Shown: one piece after another, positions 23,748-33,960 of the stretch | Numbering within the stretch: the first letter of the stretch is position 1 | Layout of the letters: each line of letters opens with the position of its first letter | Source of the DNA: Maratus speciosus | Taxonomy: Eukaryota; Arthropoda; Arachnida; Araneae; Salticidae | Length of the DNA stretch: 64,000 bases | Assembly (NCBI GenBank): GCA_963932465.1 | Contig: OZ010795.1 | Coordinates: forward strand, 525,331,451 to 525,395,450 | Direction of reading: 5' to 3' | Made by a program: the position numbers and the translations under genes | The notes under the pieces: model-generated | Databases searched by the model: none | Seen by the model: only the letters and a program-made list of their open reading frames with translations | What the model was told of the DNA's origin: nothing

Positions 23748-24600
23748 TGTTAAATATGTAAGTAAATAAAGATCTTTCACTCGTTATAAACAGTAACAGA
23801 ATAGGTTAAGATTACCTTATATTCTACTTGTTTTAATATACACAAGATCTTCTTCCTTACTTTTCTCTGTAGCACAGGTTAGCTTTTGGTAGATAAATAC
23901 TTGGCCACTAAATAAATAGTCGAGCTTCACATTTTACATAATGTTATAGTAACATCTTGACATGGATATTTAACATCGATGAAAGCAAAACATATATTTA
24001 CAGGGGACATAACTTATACACAACAGCAATCAACAGAAGAACATTGAAGAACATATATTTCAACGAAACCTATTTCCATGGAAGCATATTAGCCATCTAG
24101 TAGCAGAAAAGAAAAGAGATATGCGAATCGCTAGATTACAGTATAAAGTAAAAGAAGGATTTAAAACATACCCCTTTAATATAGCTGTTCGAAAAATAAA
24201 TTAAATTTAGTTTTTCTCTTAATTTAGCAAATCAATTCCGACCATACATATGGAAGAAAGGGGAGCATTCCATTACACTGTATATAGAGCTTATGTATTA
24301 CTGGTAAATCTAAAAAAAAAAAGAAAAAAAGAAATTTGCTATGGATTTTAACTGTTTTTTTTTTTTTTTTCAATTCCTACTATTAGTTCACACTCTCCCT
24401 ATATTTATTTATTTATTTATTTATCTTGTTCAAATTTTTAATCGTTAATAAAATATTTATTATTCACCCTATCAAGTTGAAATATTTTTTTTTTAAACTT
24501 GTACTGGATGACAATTGATGTTAATACAGTTTTTTCTAATTTTAATTCATTAATTAAATTTTAATTAATTAATTTTAGTTTTACTTGGGAGACAAAATGG
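23748..24600. other. AT-rich sequence, nothing recognised
   Basis: Only simple-sequence patches are seen: an A/G-rich run near 24313-24334, a T-run near 24355-24370 and (TTTA)n near 24405-24425. Confidence 0.45.
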
Positions 24601-24639
24601 CGGACATTGGTTATTGAAGAATTTAATGCATTTTCTATC

Positions 24640-24830
24640 TGCTGCTCATACCTATAAGGGGGGTTACCATAGGGGAACCCTGTTCTGTCGCCAAATACCA
24701 CCAAGTTTGTCGCCAACTGAACGATATATCGCCCAATTTGGCGACCAAAATGAGTTGCCAAAAGTGACGCCAACTTGGCGATATCTCTAATATTTCGCCA
24801 AATTCCCATAGACATCCATTGTAAACCTAC
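24640..24830. repeat. Cluster of TCGCCAA / TTGGCGA motifs
   Basis: At least six copies of TCGCCAA, CGCCAA or the inverse TTGGCGA occur in about 130 bp, some as back-to-back inverted pairs (for example CGCCCAATTTGGCG). Related motifs recur at 42590-42830 and 55800-55880. It reads as the body of a small inverted-repeat-rich repeat family. The minus-strand open frame across it has no recognisable protein. Confidence 0.5.
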
Positions 24831-25488
24831 TTGCTTATAGAAAATCAACTAATTGAGGTATTTTAATGCAACAAAAACTAATATTAGCTTAAGGGATTAT
24901 ATTAAATTTTTCTTTGATGACCAACGTAGGAATTAACTTTAAAAACAAATTTTTTATATTACTTGTTCATATGAAGAGATTTATTTTTAAGAAAAATAAA
25001 AACTATGTGATATTAAATGAATTAATTTTTATCTATGTAAAGTATTAATCAATAGAATGATTAACCGTTTCGCTATTAATACATTTTAGACTCTCTTAAT
25101 AATTATTTTAAATATTCTTGCTACCTTTAAATTTAGAATGAAAATGCCTTCTTCTGTTTTTGTTTAATCATATTGAAAGTTTAATTTAAAAAAATCGCAG
25201 ATTGAAAGAAGAAATCAAAACTGAACAAAAATATCTTTTAGATATATGATTTTTAGATTGTAAAGTTTGTTTGAGAGTTTTTAATTGTAAGTTATTTCGG
25301 CGGACTATAAACTAGTATTAAGTGTTCCAAATAAATTCTGTAGAAATCGCTTTCTGTAGAAAAACATTAAGAACAGAAAATATTAAATTAAAAACACAGA
25401 AAATATTTAATTTAAATATTTAATTAAAATGCTTTCCTTCTATTTTGTAATATATTTCGAATACGTAACCTGGGATGGATACTTCTAT
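24831..25488. other. AT-rich sequence, nothing recognised
   Basis: No gene or repeat supported. It ends in a short (CATA)n run followed by (TA)n at about 25493-25520 that leads into the mariner element. Confidence 0.45.
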
Positions 25489-25521
25489 ATAAGCATACAT
25501 ACATACATACATATATATATA

Positions 25522-28492
25522 CAGGGTGATTCATAAAAGATGGGCAGAACTTTAAGGGGTTATAGTACACTTAAAGACAAATAATATTAAATAGGAGACT
25601 AAGGGTCCCAGACGTATTCCCAAGGAGATAGGGGGCATTAAAGTTTAGGGTCCGAAATTTCAAATGATTATAAAACATGGAAAAATTGGTCGATTCGTTT
25701 GCGGTTTTTGCAAAAAATTTTCTTTATGCCAGTATTTTCTTGAAATAAAATTTTAAAGTTCAATTTCAAAAAATGCCGATAGGGGGCGCTTTAGACTTTG
25801 GAGTAACAAACAACTATTTTTTAACGTTATTTTTTGTATTTCTTTAAATGATTTCGAAAGCTTAGACTTAAACTTAAATTTTGATCTAAAAATCTGAGTC
25901 CTAACGAGTAGTTAAGTAGCGTAAACTGAAATTTGAAATTTGAAACCCTTCTCCCCCCAGAACAAAAATCAGTTATTCCCGATCTTTGTGTCGTAGATTA
26001 GGCTCTAACTACTGCCGCGTTTTGCTAAAATTATTCTTTATGTCAGTATTTTCTTGAAAATAAATTTTAAAGAAAATTTTCAAAAAATTCCGATAGAGGG
26101 CGCTTTAGACTTTGGAGTAACGAACAACTATTTTATACCGTTATTTTTTGTGTCTCATTAAATGCTTTCTAAAGCTTAGACTTAAATTTTCAGCCCAAAA
26201 TCTGAATCGTTAGACGTGGTTAAGTTTCTGGGGAGAGGGGTTTGAAATTTCTACTCCTGAGCACAGTTCAGTTTACCATGTCCACACATTGTGTGCTGTG
26301 ATACGAGGTAAAAAGACACAAATTAGGATTATGTTACCAAAGCATATTTATTAACATGTAATTACAATAAATGTTCAAAATTGTGACCACCAGAGGTTAT
26401 GCACGCAGAACAACGGCGAAGAATGGAACGGCGAACATTCGCGAAAACATCAGGATTTCGAGCACTTCCCCTACAGCGGCGGAAAGTCTGGCGACCAGTT
26501 ACTCGGGGGATTCAATGGGTGTCTCATACATAAGAGCCTTCAATCGTCCCCAAAGAAAGAAATCGAGGGGTGAAAGATCTGGCGAGCGAGCAGGCCAAGC
26601 AACAGGACCACCTCGACCAATCCATCTGTTCGGAAATGTGATGTCCAGATAGTTGCGGACGTCTCGTACGTAATGGGCTGGCGCTCCATCGTGCTGGAAC
26701 CACATGACCCGCCGGATGCGTGGAGGAACAAAGTTTAACAGGTCTGGCAGCACATGTTGCAGAAATGTGAGGTATGTTTTACCGTTGAGGCGTTCAGGAA
26801 GAAGGTACGGTCCGATTAGGTGGTCTCCGAGGATTCCTGCCCAAACATTGATGGAAAAGCGTCTCTGATGAGCATGTGGATACGTAGTATGTGGATTGAC
26901 ATCCGCCTATACATGTGCATTGTGTGTGTTAAATGTACCTTCACGTGTGAAGGTACATTCATCGGTGAAAAGCACAGTTCGTCCAAAATGTGGATTTAAC
27001 GCGTTCTGCTGCAGAAACCAGCGGGCGAATTCAATACGATTTGGATAATCCCCTGGAGACAGTTTCTGGACTCGTTGCACATGAAACGGGAGCAAATGTT
27101 CATCCTTCAGTACCCTCCAAGTCATGGACTGTGAGGTATCCACCTGCCTAGCCACTGTTCGTGTACTTGTACTTCGCTGCGCCGCTACTACATCCAGAAT
27201 GGCTTCTGCAACAACTACTGATTCGTCCTTTTTTGCACGACCTGCATTCGACCGGGAAGCGAGAAATGATCCCGTCTCACACAACTGTCTGTGCAAGCGC
27301 TCGAAAGTTTTGCGGTTAGGCAACCGCCTGTTGGGAAATCGCTCTCCGTACATTCGTTGTGCCTCTGCACCATTTCCATCTGCCGCTCCGTAAATTAAAT
27401 GCATCTCAGCCTTTTCCTTATTCGTGAAGGGCACCATCTTCCGATTCATTACTACAGCGACTTACACTTGACTCACCGTTCAGTGGTTTTTATGCCTGAA
27501 TCGTGTCGAAATTTTGCATACGTGTTCTTCTTCTTCCCCATTTGACATTTGCATACTTTCTGTTTCCTTCTTCACCCGGTGACTAGCGTCAGGAATGGAG
27601 CTTTAACGTTTGCATGAGCGACGTTTCCAACTGTGCCAGTGCCTTTATGAGTGAATTCCGACTATGCAGTCCTTGACGAAAGTTGTATTTTTGCCTCGTA
27701 TCACAGCACAGAATCGTTGGGCATGGTTAAGTAGTGCAAACTGAACTATGTTCAGAAGTTGAAATTTGAACCCCCTCCCCTCGCTACTGAACCACGCTCA
27801 GCGATTCAGATTTTGAGCTGAAAATTTAAGTTTAAGTCTAAGCTTTAGAAAGCATTTAATTAGACACAAAAAATAACGGTATAAAATAGTTGTTCGTTAC
27901 TCCAAAGTCTAAAGCGCCCTCTATCGGAATTTTTTGAAAATTTTCTTTAAAATTTATTTTCAAGAAAATACTGACATAAAGAATAATTTTAGCAAAACGC
28001 GGCAGTAGTTAGAGCCTAATCTACGACACAAAGATCGGGAATAACTGATTTTTGTTCTGGGGGGAGAAGGGTTTCAAATTTCAAATTTCAGTTTACGGTA
28101 CTTAACTACTCGTTAGGACTCAGATTTTTAGATCAAAATTTAAGTTTAAGTCTAAGCTTTCGAAATCATTTAAAGAAATACAAAAAATAACGTTAAAAAA
28201 TAGTTGTTTGTTACTCCAAAGTCTAAAGCGCCCCCTATCGGCATTTTTTGAAATTGAACTTTAAAATTTTATTTCAAGAAAATACTGGCATAAAGAAAAT
28301 TTTTTGCAAAAACCGCAAACGAATCGACCAATTTTTCCATGTTTTATAATCATTTGAAATTTCGGACCCTAAACTTTAATGCCCCCTATCTCCTTGGGAA
28401 TACGTCTTGGACCCTTAGTCTCCTATTTAATATTATTTGTCTTTAAGTGTACTATAACCCCTTAAAGTTCTGCCCATCTTTTATGAATCACC

Positions 28493-28495
<3 letters not shown>
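25522..28495 (-). mobile_element. Tc1/mariner element with ~0.8-kb inverted repeats
   Basis: Begins CAGGGTGATTCATAAAAGAT and ends with its complement, flanked by TA on both sides (25520-25521 and 28496-28497), the normal mariner target duplication. The inverted repeats are exceptionally long: about 25522-26310 against 27691-28495, with only scattered differences. Within each arm a roughly 170-bp block recurs about 315 bp away. The transposase gene lies between the arms on the minus strand and is decayed. It sits in a TA microsatellite, consistent with TA targeting. Confidence 0.93.
26362..27449 (-). pseudogene. Mariner transposase with DD41D spacing, decayed
   Basis: About 363 codons on the minus strand, starting at an ATG at 27449. 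The N-terminal helix-turn-helix part (FTNKEKAEMHLIYG, then PNRKTFERLHRQL) is followed by the catalytic domain. The first acidic residue is in LFTDECTF, the second in FQHDGAPAHY and the third in SPDLSPLDFFLWG. Counting to the PLD aspartate, 41 residues lie between the last two, the DD41D arrangement of the rosa/Visitor-type clade. Damage: a stop in place of tryptophan at 26904-26906, a stop at about 26500, and a one-base frameshift near 26455, after which VRRS and GGHNFEHLL are readable to a natural stop. In intact elements this enzyme cuts and pastes the element in the nucleus. Confidence 0.88.

Positions 28496-28497
<2 letters not shown>

Positions 28498-28538
<41 letters not shown>
28498..28538. 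repeat. (TA)n microsatellite
   Basis: About 20 TA units between the mariner right end and the outer end of the palindromic RT element. Confidence 0.95.
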
Positions 28539-28542
<4 letters not shown>

Positions 28543-29195
28543 GTAAAGCATAGTAATCACCAACAAAAAAATTATATTCATGTTAAATGCGCCAAAAAGC
28601 TGCAGTAGAACACATATATTCAATATAAACCTAGTAACAGATTATATTTAGCCTGAACTAGCACCCCCCCCCCCTCACAGAACATGAAGAATATAGCTAT
28701 TTATAAAAAAATTAAACTAGGAAAAAACAGGCTGCGGCCTCATCGGCAGTGGGTTATATTTCAAAAGCTGCCGAGCATTCAAAAATAAAATGTAAAATAT
28801 GTATTAGAAGCAGTGGGTTTCGGCCAGAACAGTGAGTAGCGAAATCAAATGTTAAACATTCGATGGTTGTTATCATATGCTTCCCATAGAACCCTACACC
28901 ACATTATTAAATGAATGCCTCACCTGGAACACAGTAAAAGATGCTAAAAATATGTTCGTTGAAAAAAACCACACTTAACAAACACAGCCACGTTGCTACA
29001 ACCAAAAATATAATACATAAAACAAACTAAACAAGGCAGAATCCAACATCCAATCCAAATTCATTCCAAGTCTGTTGTCAATCGACACAGCACATCATCA
29101 TAAAACCGTTCTTAAACAGGCTTTAGGAAATATGAATCATTCACTGACGTAGAAAAGCAATCGATCAGTAATGAAGAAAATCTGCAAAATCTGAA
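28539..29195 (-). repeat. 3' non-coding region of RT element, left copy
   Basis: Inverted match to 33340-33950. Shared blocks include GCGGCCTCATCGGCAGTGG, the GTGAGTAGCGAAATCAAATG-type block, GCCTCACCTGGAACACAGTA and CAAGGCAGAATCCAACATCC. It extends about 75 bp further out than the right copy, to the (TA)n tract. Confidence 0.85.
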
Positions 29196-29850
29196 TATTT
29201 TTTTCGTTTAAACTATTAATAGGAATAGTAGTAATCAAATTTTCAAAATCATAAGTTTGGATAGAATGAATGCTATTGCTTTTTAATTTTTCAGCAATCT
29301 CGAAACTATTTGAAATTATTCAAAAACAATTACTGTCTTTATACTTGTATTTTAACATGTTCAAAACTTTTTAAAGTAAAAATTTAAATTTCCTATTAAA
29401 ATTATTGCCTATACGGTTAACATTACTGCAAATAAATCTATATTTAGTAGATACTTATTGCAATTTCGGGGTAAGAAATAGAAATGGAAATGACAGATCT
29501 TTACTACGTGGGAAAGGAATCTGTGTTTGCTTAGAAAAAGCCAAATGCTTATTAATAAGTGTTTGCACGGGAGATTTACATATTCTGTAAATTATACTAT
29601 TATTTAACTCTGCATTGAGCATTTCAGCATAAAATTTCTTTCATATGACTGCAAAATTACCAGCAGCTTTATATACTTGACAGAAAAGAAACATCTGTTT
29701 CAATTTGGTGATTTCATTTCTGATATCCATACTAAAAGTATGATAAGCATAAGAAGAATTATTAAGGAAACTACCCTGAAACGATTTAAAATGACTTAAA
29801 ATATGTAGCTTCCAATCTGTAAAGAGGAGGATTGGTGTATTGTATCTGTA
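29195..29850 (-). pseudogene. Reverse-transcriptase fragment, left copy (catalytic core deleted)
   Basis: On the minus strand, from about 29850 downward: a segment ending YKAAGNFAVI, then after stops LINKHLAF, LSFPFLFLTPK, YRFICSNVN, KVLNMLKYKYKDS, and SIQTYDFENLITTIPINSL. The last corresponds to the first catalytic-aspartate motif of reverse transcriptases. Directly after it the sequence jumps to the 3' non-coding region, so the part with the YxDD-type motif is missing. Several stops and frameshifts make it inert. The open stretch 29641-29943 includes this N-terminal part but begins in antisense of the right copy. Confidence 0.7.
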
Positions 29851-29865
29851 ATGTTTAAATTTGAG

Positions 29866-30349
29866 AAAACACTTATTAATAAACATTTGGCTTTTTCTAA
29901 GCAAAGATTCCTTTCCCACGTAGTAAAGATCTGTCATTTTCATTTCTATTTCTTACCCCTAAATTTCATAAAGTACCTACTAAATATAGATTTATTTGCA
30001 TAAATGTCAACTGTATAGGCAATAATTTTAATAGGAAATTTGAAGATTTACTTAAAAAAGTTTTGAACATGTTAAAATACAAGTATAAAGATAGCAATTG
30101 TTTTTGAATTATTTCAAATAGTTCGAGATTGCTGAAAAATTTAAAAGCAATAGCATTCATTCTATCCAAACTTATGATTTTGAAAATTTGTTTACTACTA
30201 TTCCTATTAATAGTTTAAAGGAGGCACTTTTAAAGACAGCGGAATTGGTTTAATATGTTACGGATATCAACTCTAACTTTTTTAAATAAATTATGTCGAT
30301 TTTCCTTTACAACAATTATGTTTATACAGGATCTAAAATATATATACAA
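29866..30349 (+). pseudogene. Reverse-transcriptase fragment, right copy, N-terminal part
   Basis: Plus-strand counterpart of the left copy. Readable blocks, in shifting frames: LINKHLAFSK, NRKFEDLLKKVLNMLKYKYK, and IHSIQTYDFENLFTTIPINS containing the first catalytic aspartate, then KEALLKTAELV and an NNYVYTGSKIYIQ-like segment. Frameshifts near 30110 and 30165 and a stop after ELV show decay. The frame is cut at 30349 by hAT-like 2 and continues at 32856. Confidence 0.72.
30342..30349. repeat. 8-bp target-site duplication, left copy (hAT-like 2)
   Basis: ATATACAA immediately before TAGGGTGGGTC; identical to 32856-32863 after the right end. Confidence 0.92.
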
Positions 30350-32855
30350 TAGGGTGGGTCAAAAAAACCGAAATTTTTATAATCGAAATGTAATAGCGCG
30401 GAAAAGTTGCCTTTTGTAATGCAGAATAAATTCCTAAAATATTACAACGATCGGTTAATATCTTTTACCGCCGCAAAGGGGCCAAAGTTTCAAAAAATCG
30501 CAGAAAACATGTTTTTTTTTCGTTTTTTTTTTTTAATTATCCAAACATGCCAATACAATTTCTAATAGAACGCAATAGCTACATGAAGATATGAGAAATG
30601 TCCCGGTAAATGTTCATTATGATGAAATCATACGAATATCATATCATATTTGCCGCAAAAAGACGATATTTTTTGTAAAAATTTCAATTTTTCATTTTTT
30701 TTTCTAAATTTTTATAATTTCTATAATATGTCTAGAAATAAATAATTTTACTTTATATCTATTAATATATCATAATTTTTTATAACTATTTGTAATAGAC
30801 TTGAAAATAAAGTTAATCATTCATTTTTCTTGACGATCGCTTCATCTACTGACGTTTTACTTCATAACAGCCAATTCATGCCACAAAAATTATATAAAAT
30901 GAGCAAAATGTTTTAGTATTTTATTAATTAAAATATAGAGATGTTTAACCGAAACGGGTTAAATAAACTTAAAATGAAGAAGTATTTAATGTAAATGAAT
31001 TTTATAATATAACTTGCTTTCAGATGAAGCTATTATTCCTCGAGAGGCCAAAATTGATTAGATGTGATCCTCCCTCTGTTCTAGTAAACGAACTTTATCA
31101 GCGCTTCAATGAGTAATTTCACGCATCTTTCTAGTGATTGAGTGGGACAAGGAAAGTTATAATAGCTGGTATCTTTAATCGAACATTTTAAGCTCATCAG
31201 CGTTGTTAGTCGATAGAGAAACCATAACAGGTGGTTCCGTTAGTTTTCAGTTTTGCCAGTAGACTAAAGCCATACAATTTTAAGCTTCAATGTTGAAGTC
31301 TGCTATGATAAAGTGACAGATGGCACTATTCTAGTCCACAGAACTTCGTGCTTTTGCAATTTTCTTCATGGCTGGGGCCCTGATGTTCTCCTCTTCATAT
31401 GCTATCATTCCAAAGAGGCTATTTGTATGATTTGCGAAATAGTCATTTCGTGAAAATACAGAAAATCTTTCGTAGATTATTTGTCAAGTAACGTAAGTTA
31501 CTATCTATAGTGCACAGATTCTAGAAAACATGAGTGATTCATTTTAATTGTGAACCAACTGAGGCAGTACACTTTCAAGATGTACTCAAAGAGTATGACA
31601 AGTTAAGAAGAGGGTTTCTTTGTTCCAACGTAGAGTCTCAAAATTCGAATAGCAGTAATGATCCACCTTGCGTGAGATATTTGTCCAGGGACTCAGCAAA
31701 AAAGGTCAATTGTATACAAGCGTGTTGAAAGAGCTTCCAATATTTCAGACATATACTTCTGGTCAGTTGACAAATCACCTTTATCAAGAACTAGGTGATC
31801 AGATAAAATTGGCTTAAATTTTGCAATTGGTAATAATTCGCAAATCACAAGAGATCAACCAATTGGGCCACAATATGACAGAGAACCTGTTTTTCGTCAT
31901 CAAGATGTTTGAAAAGATGTCTCAGTGGAAGCTTATTGAAGTGAGGTCAAGGAAGCCAATAAAGTGGTTTTTAAAAGTTGTTCTCAAGTAACCCTACTAT
32001 AACACCACCTTTGCATCCTGTTTTGAAGACAGTTCTGCGAAATTCGACTGCAATTATTATTACAGTTTGGATTTCATTTTTCTTCAAAAAATCTATAATG
32101 GTATTGCTATAGTAGACGCCTTGCCAGATGATGGAGTCAAATGACGAAAATAATTGAGACCTGGTTCTAGTATCAAAGAGATATGTTCCTCCTTGACTTC
32201 GCAAAGATGAAACTTTGCCACCTCTTTAACGTGGCAGATATTTCTATCTTTAGGGCCATCAAAGTATAGAATAAAAGGAGTAAATTACAAAAAAAAAGAC
32301 GAACAAAGTGAAACGTGGCCCTCTAGCAGCGATAAATTAATTTTACGTGAAGGCAGTTGCAGGTGTTTCTATCATTGAGCAAATTTTTTTTTTATAGATT
32401 TACAGTGATCATGGTTAACAATGTGCATGATATTAACAACATAAAATGCCGTTCCCAGCCTATTAGAAATGTAAAAAATCTGAAAACATTACAAAAGTTA
32501 TGAAAATTGAAAAAATGAAAAACTTTAATTTTTAACATTTTTTAGAAATTTTGGCCCTGTTGCGGCGGTGAAAGCAACGATGTCACAAAAATGAAATGTT
32601 AATGTGACATTGCTAATATCTTGGCGTGGCTATTGCGTTCTATTATAAACTGAATAGGTAGGTTTGGATAATTAAAAAAAAAAATGCAAAACGTATGTTT
32701 TTTGTGATTTTTTCGAAATTTGGACCTCTTGCGGCGGTAAAAGATATTAACCAATCGGTGTAATATTTTACGTATTTTATCTTTTTTACAAAAGGCAACT
32801 TTTCCGCACTATTACGTTTCGATTATGAATATTTCGGTTTTTTCGACCCACCCTA
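30350..32855 (-). mobile_element. Complete hAT-like DNA transposon (hAT-like 2)
   Basis: Ends TAGGGTGGGTC and complement with an exact 8-bp duplication. The inverted repeats are about 255 bp (30350-30603 and 32600-32855). The subterminal motif TAG(C/T)GCGGAAAAGTTGC is at 30394-30410 and, inverted, 32795-32811. Another shared internal string, ATCTTTTACCGCCGCAA, occurs in both arms. The interior carries a decayed transposase-like gene on the minus strand, related to that of hAT-like 1. Sequence outside the shared motifs differs from hAT-like 1, so it is a separate subfamily. Confidence 0.9.
31510..32210 (-). pseudogene. Decayed transposase-like gene of hAT-like 2
   Basis: Minus-strand blocks, in order from 32204: GGTYLFDTRTRSQ, IIDFLKKNEIQTVIIIAV, TVFKTGCKGGVIVGLLENNF (matching the CDGT-NTG region of hAT-like 1), KPLYWLP, FNKLPLRHLFKHLDDE, KGDLSTDQKYMSEILEALST, then QISHARWIITAIRILRLYVG, and EYILKVYCLSWFTIK. 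The block order and spacing are the same as in 2455-3680. ISHARW is the block comparable to the hAT RW motif. Stops replace residues at several points and the frame shifts at least twice. No start codon can be assigned. Confidence 0.78.
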
Positions 32856-32863
32856 ATATACAA
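32856..32863. repeat. 8-bp target-site duplication, right copy (hAT-like 2)
   Basis: ATATACAA immediately after the right end; the RT coding resumes here. Confidence 0.92.
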
Positions 32864-33320
32864 ATCAGTGGAATTGGTATCGGTGCTAGCTACTCATCTA
32901 CAGTTGCTAACTTATTTTTATTTTTTTATGAGTTTCAGTACAGTATTAATAAAGCTGATGCCCAATTCCTCGCTTATAGATGCATAGATGACTTGCTCTG
33001 GTTAAACTTCAATAGTGATTTTAATGCAATTTCTCAAGAAATTTATTGTGATTCCCTGACATTAAAGAAAACAAATAATAATGGTTTGGAGGCTGATTAC
33101 CTTGATTTAAAAATAACTTTAATAGGTAACACAGTACATATTTCAATCTACAATAAACGTAATAGTTTTCAATTTCAGGTTAATCAGCTTGTTCACTGGT
33201 CCTCCAATCATGACAAAGGTTAATATCATTATCAGTGAAATATTTCGGTTTTTTAGAATTTTTACAGATAAAAATCTGTTTAAAAAGGAATTATTTCATT
33301 TTAAAAGTTCTATATTATAA
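32856..33320 (+). pseudogene. Reverse-transcriptase core of the palindromic element, right copy
   Basis: From 32856: ISGIGIGASYSSTVANLFLFFYEFQY (the motif before the active site), then YRCIDDLLWLNF, which carries the paired catalytic aspartates with CIDD in place of the usual Y(I/V)DD. Then LTLKKTNNNGLEADYLDLKITL and IYNKRNSFQFQV. The frame ends near 33222 but the thumb region continues one frame over (IIISEIFRFFRIFTDKNLFKK) to about 33319. So there is a frameshift, and a cysteine stands where tyrosine is usual. Inactive as it stands. The family resembles unclassified animal RTs rather than BEL or Penelope. Confidence 0.72.
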
Positions 33321-33339
33321 AAACAAAATTTCTTTAAAT

Positions 33340-33950
33340 TTTATATAAAAAAAAAAAAAAAAATCAGATTTTGCAGATTTTCTTCATTACTGATCGATTG
33401 CTTTTCGAAGTCAGTGAATGACTCATATTTCCTAAAATCTGTTTAAGGAAGGTTTTATGATGATGTGCTGTGTCGATTGGCAACAGGCATGGAATGAATT
33501 TAGATTGATTGATTGGATGTTGGATTCTGCCTTGTTTAGTTTGTTCTATGTTTTATATTTTTGGTTGTGGCAACGTGGCTGAGGTGGTTAAGTGTGTTTT
33601 TTTCAACTAACATATTTTTAACATATTTTACTGTGTTCCAGGTGAGGCATTCATTAATAATGTTGTGTAGGGTCCAGTGGGGGAGCATGTGATACTAGCC
33701 ATAGAATGTTTAACATTTGATTTTGCTACTCACTGTTCTGGGAGAAACCCACTGCCACTAATACTTATTTTGTATATGTATTTTTTAATGCTCGGCTGCT
33801 TTTGAAATATAATCCACTGCCGATGAGGCCGCAGCCTTTTTTTTCCTAGTTTTACTTTTTTTTTTTTTTTTTTACAAATAGTTATATTCTTCTTGTTCTG
33901 TGATGGGGGGTGCGCTACTTCAGGCTAAATATAATCTTTTACTAGGTTTA
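33340..33950 (+). repeat. 3' non-coding region of RT element, right copy
   Basis: Inverted match to 28539-29195 and 51095-52672. Ends at a short TA repeat (about 33948-33960). Contains a long T-run at 33846-33870. Confidence 0.85.
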
Positions 33951-33960
33951 TATATATATA

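Larger units (their letters stand above)
28539..33960. mobile_element. Head-to-head pair of reverse-transcriptase retroelements forming a large palindrome
   Basis: The left arm is the 3' non-coding region (28539-29195) of an RT element in minus orientation, joined to its RT N-terminal coding (29195-29850, minus). The right arm is another copy in plus orientation: RT N-terminal coding (29866-30349), RT core (32856-33320) and the same 3' region (33340-33950). The 3' ends point outwards. The left copy lacks the catalytic RT core; the right copy keeps it but is split by hAT-like 2. A third copy of the 3' region lies at 51095-52672. The family could not be named; no GIY-YIG endonuclease is seen. 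Confidence 0.75.

Noticed and set aside
24561..24848. 95-codon minus-strand frame
   Set aside because: Crosses the TCGCCAA motif cluster; no domain or codon pattern of a real gene.
26371..27393. Plus-strand open frames across the mariner transposase
   Set aside because: They are antisense to the minus-strand transposase, which has clear catalytic motifs.
29966..30169. 67-codon minus-strand frame at the RT palindrome
   Set aside because: Antisense to the plus-strand RT fragment, which carries the TYDFENLFTTIP motif.
31534..31728. 64-codon plus-strand frame in hAT-like 2
   Set aside because: Antisense to the decayed transposase, whose blocks match hAT-like 1.
28539..33960. DNA transposon with long terminal inverted repeats carrying an RT gene
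   Set aside because: The arms are two opposed retroelement copies that each include coding plus 3' region; no target duplication or transposase was seen.
28539..33960. Simple twin-priming inversion
   Set aside because: Twin priming leaves one 3' end, whereas both outer ends here are 3' regions.
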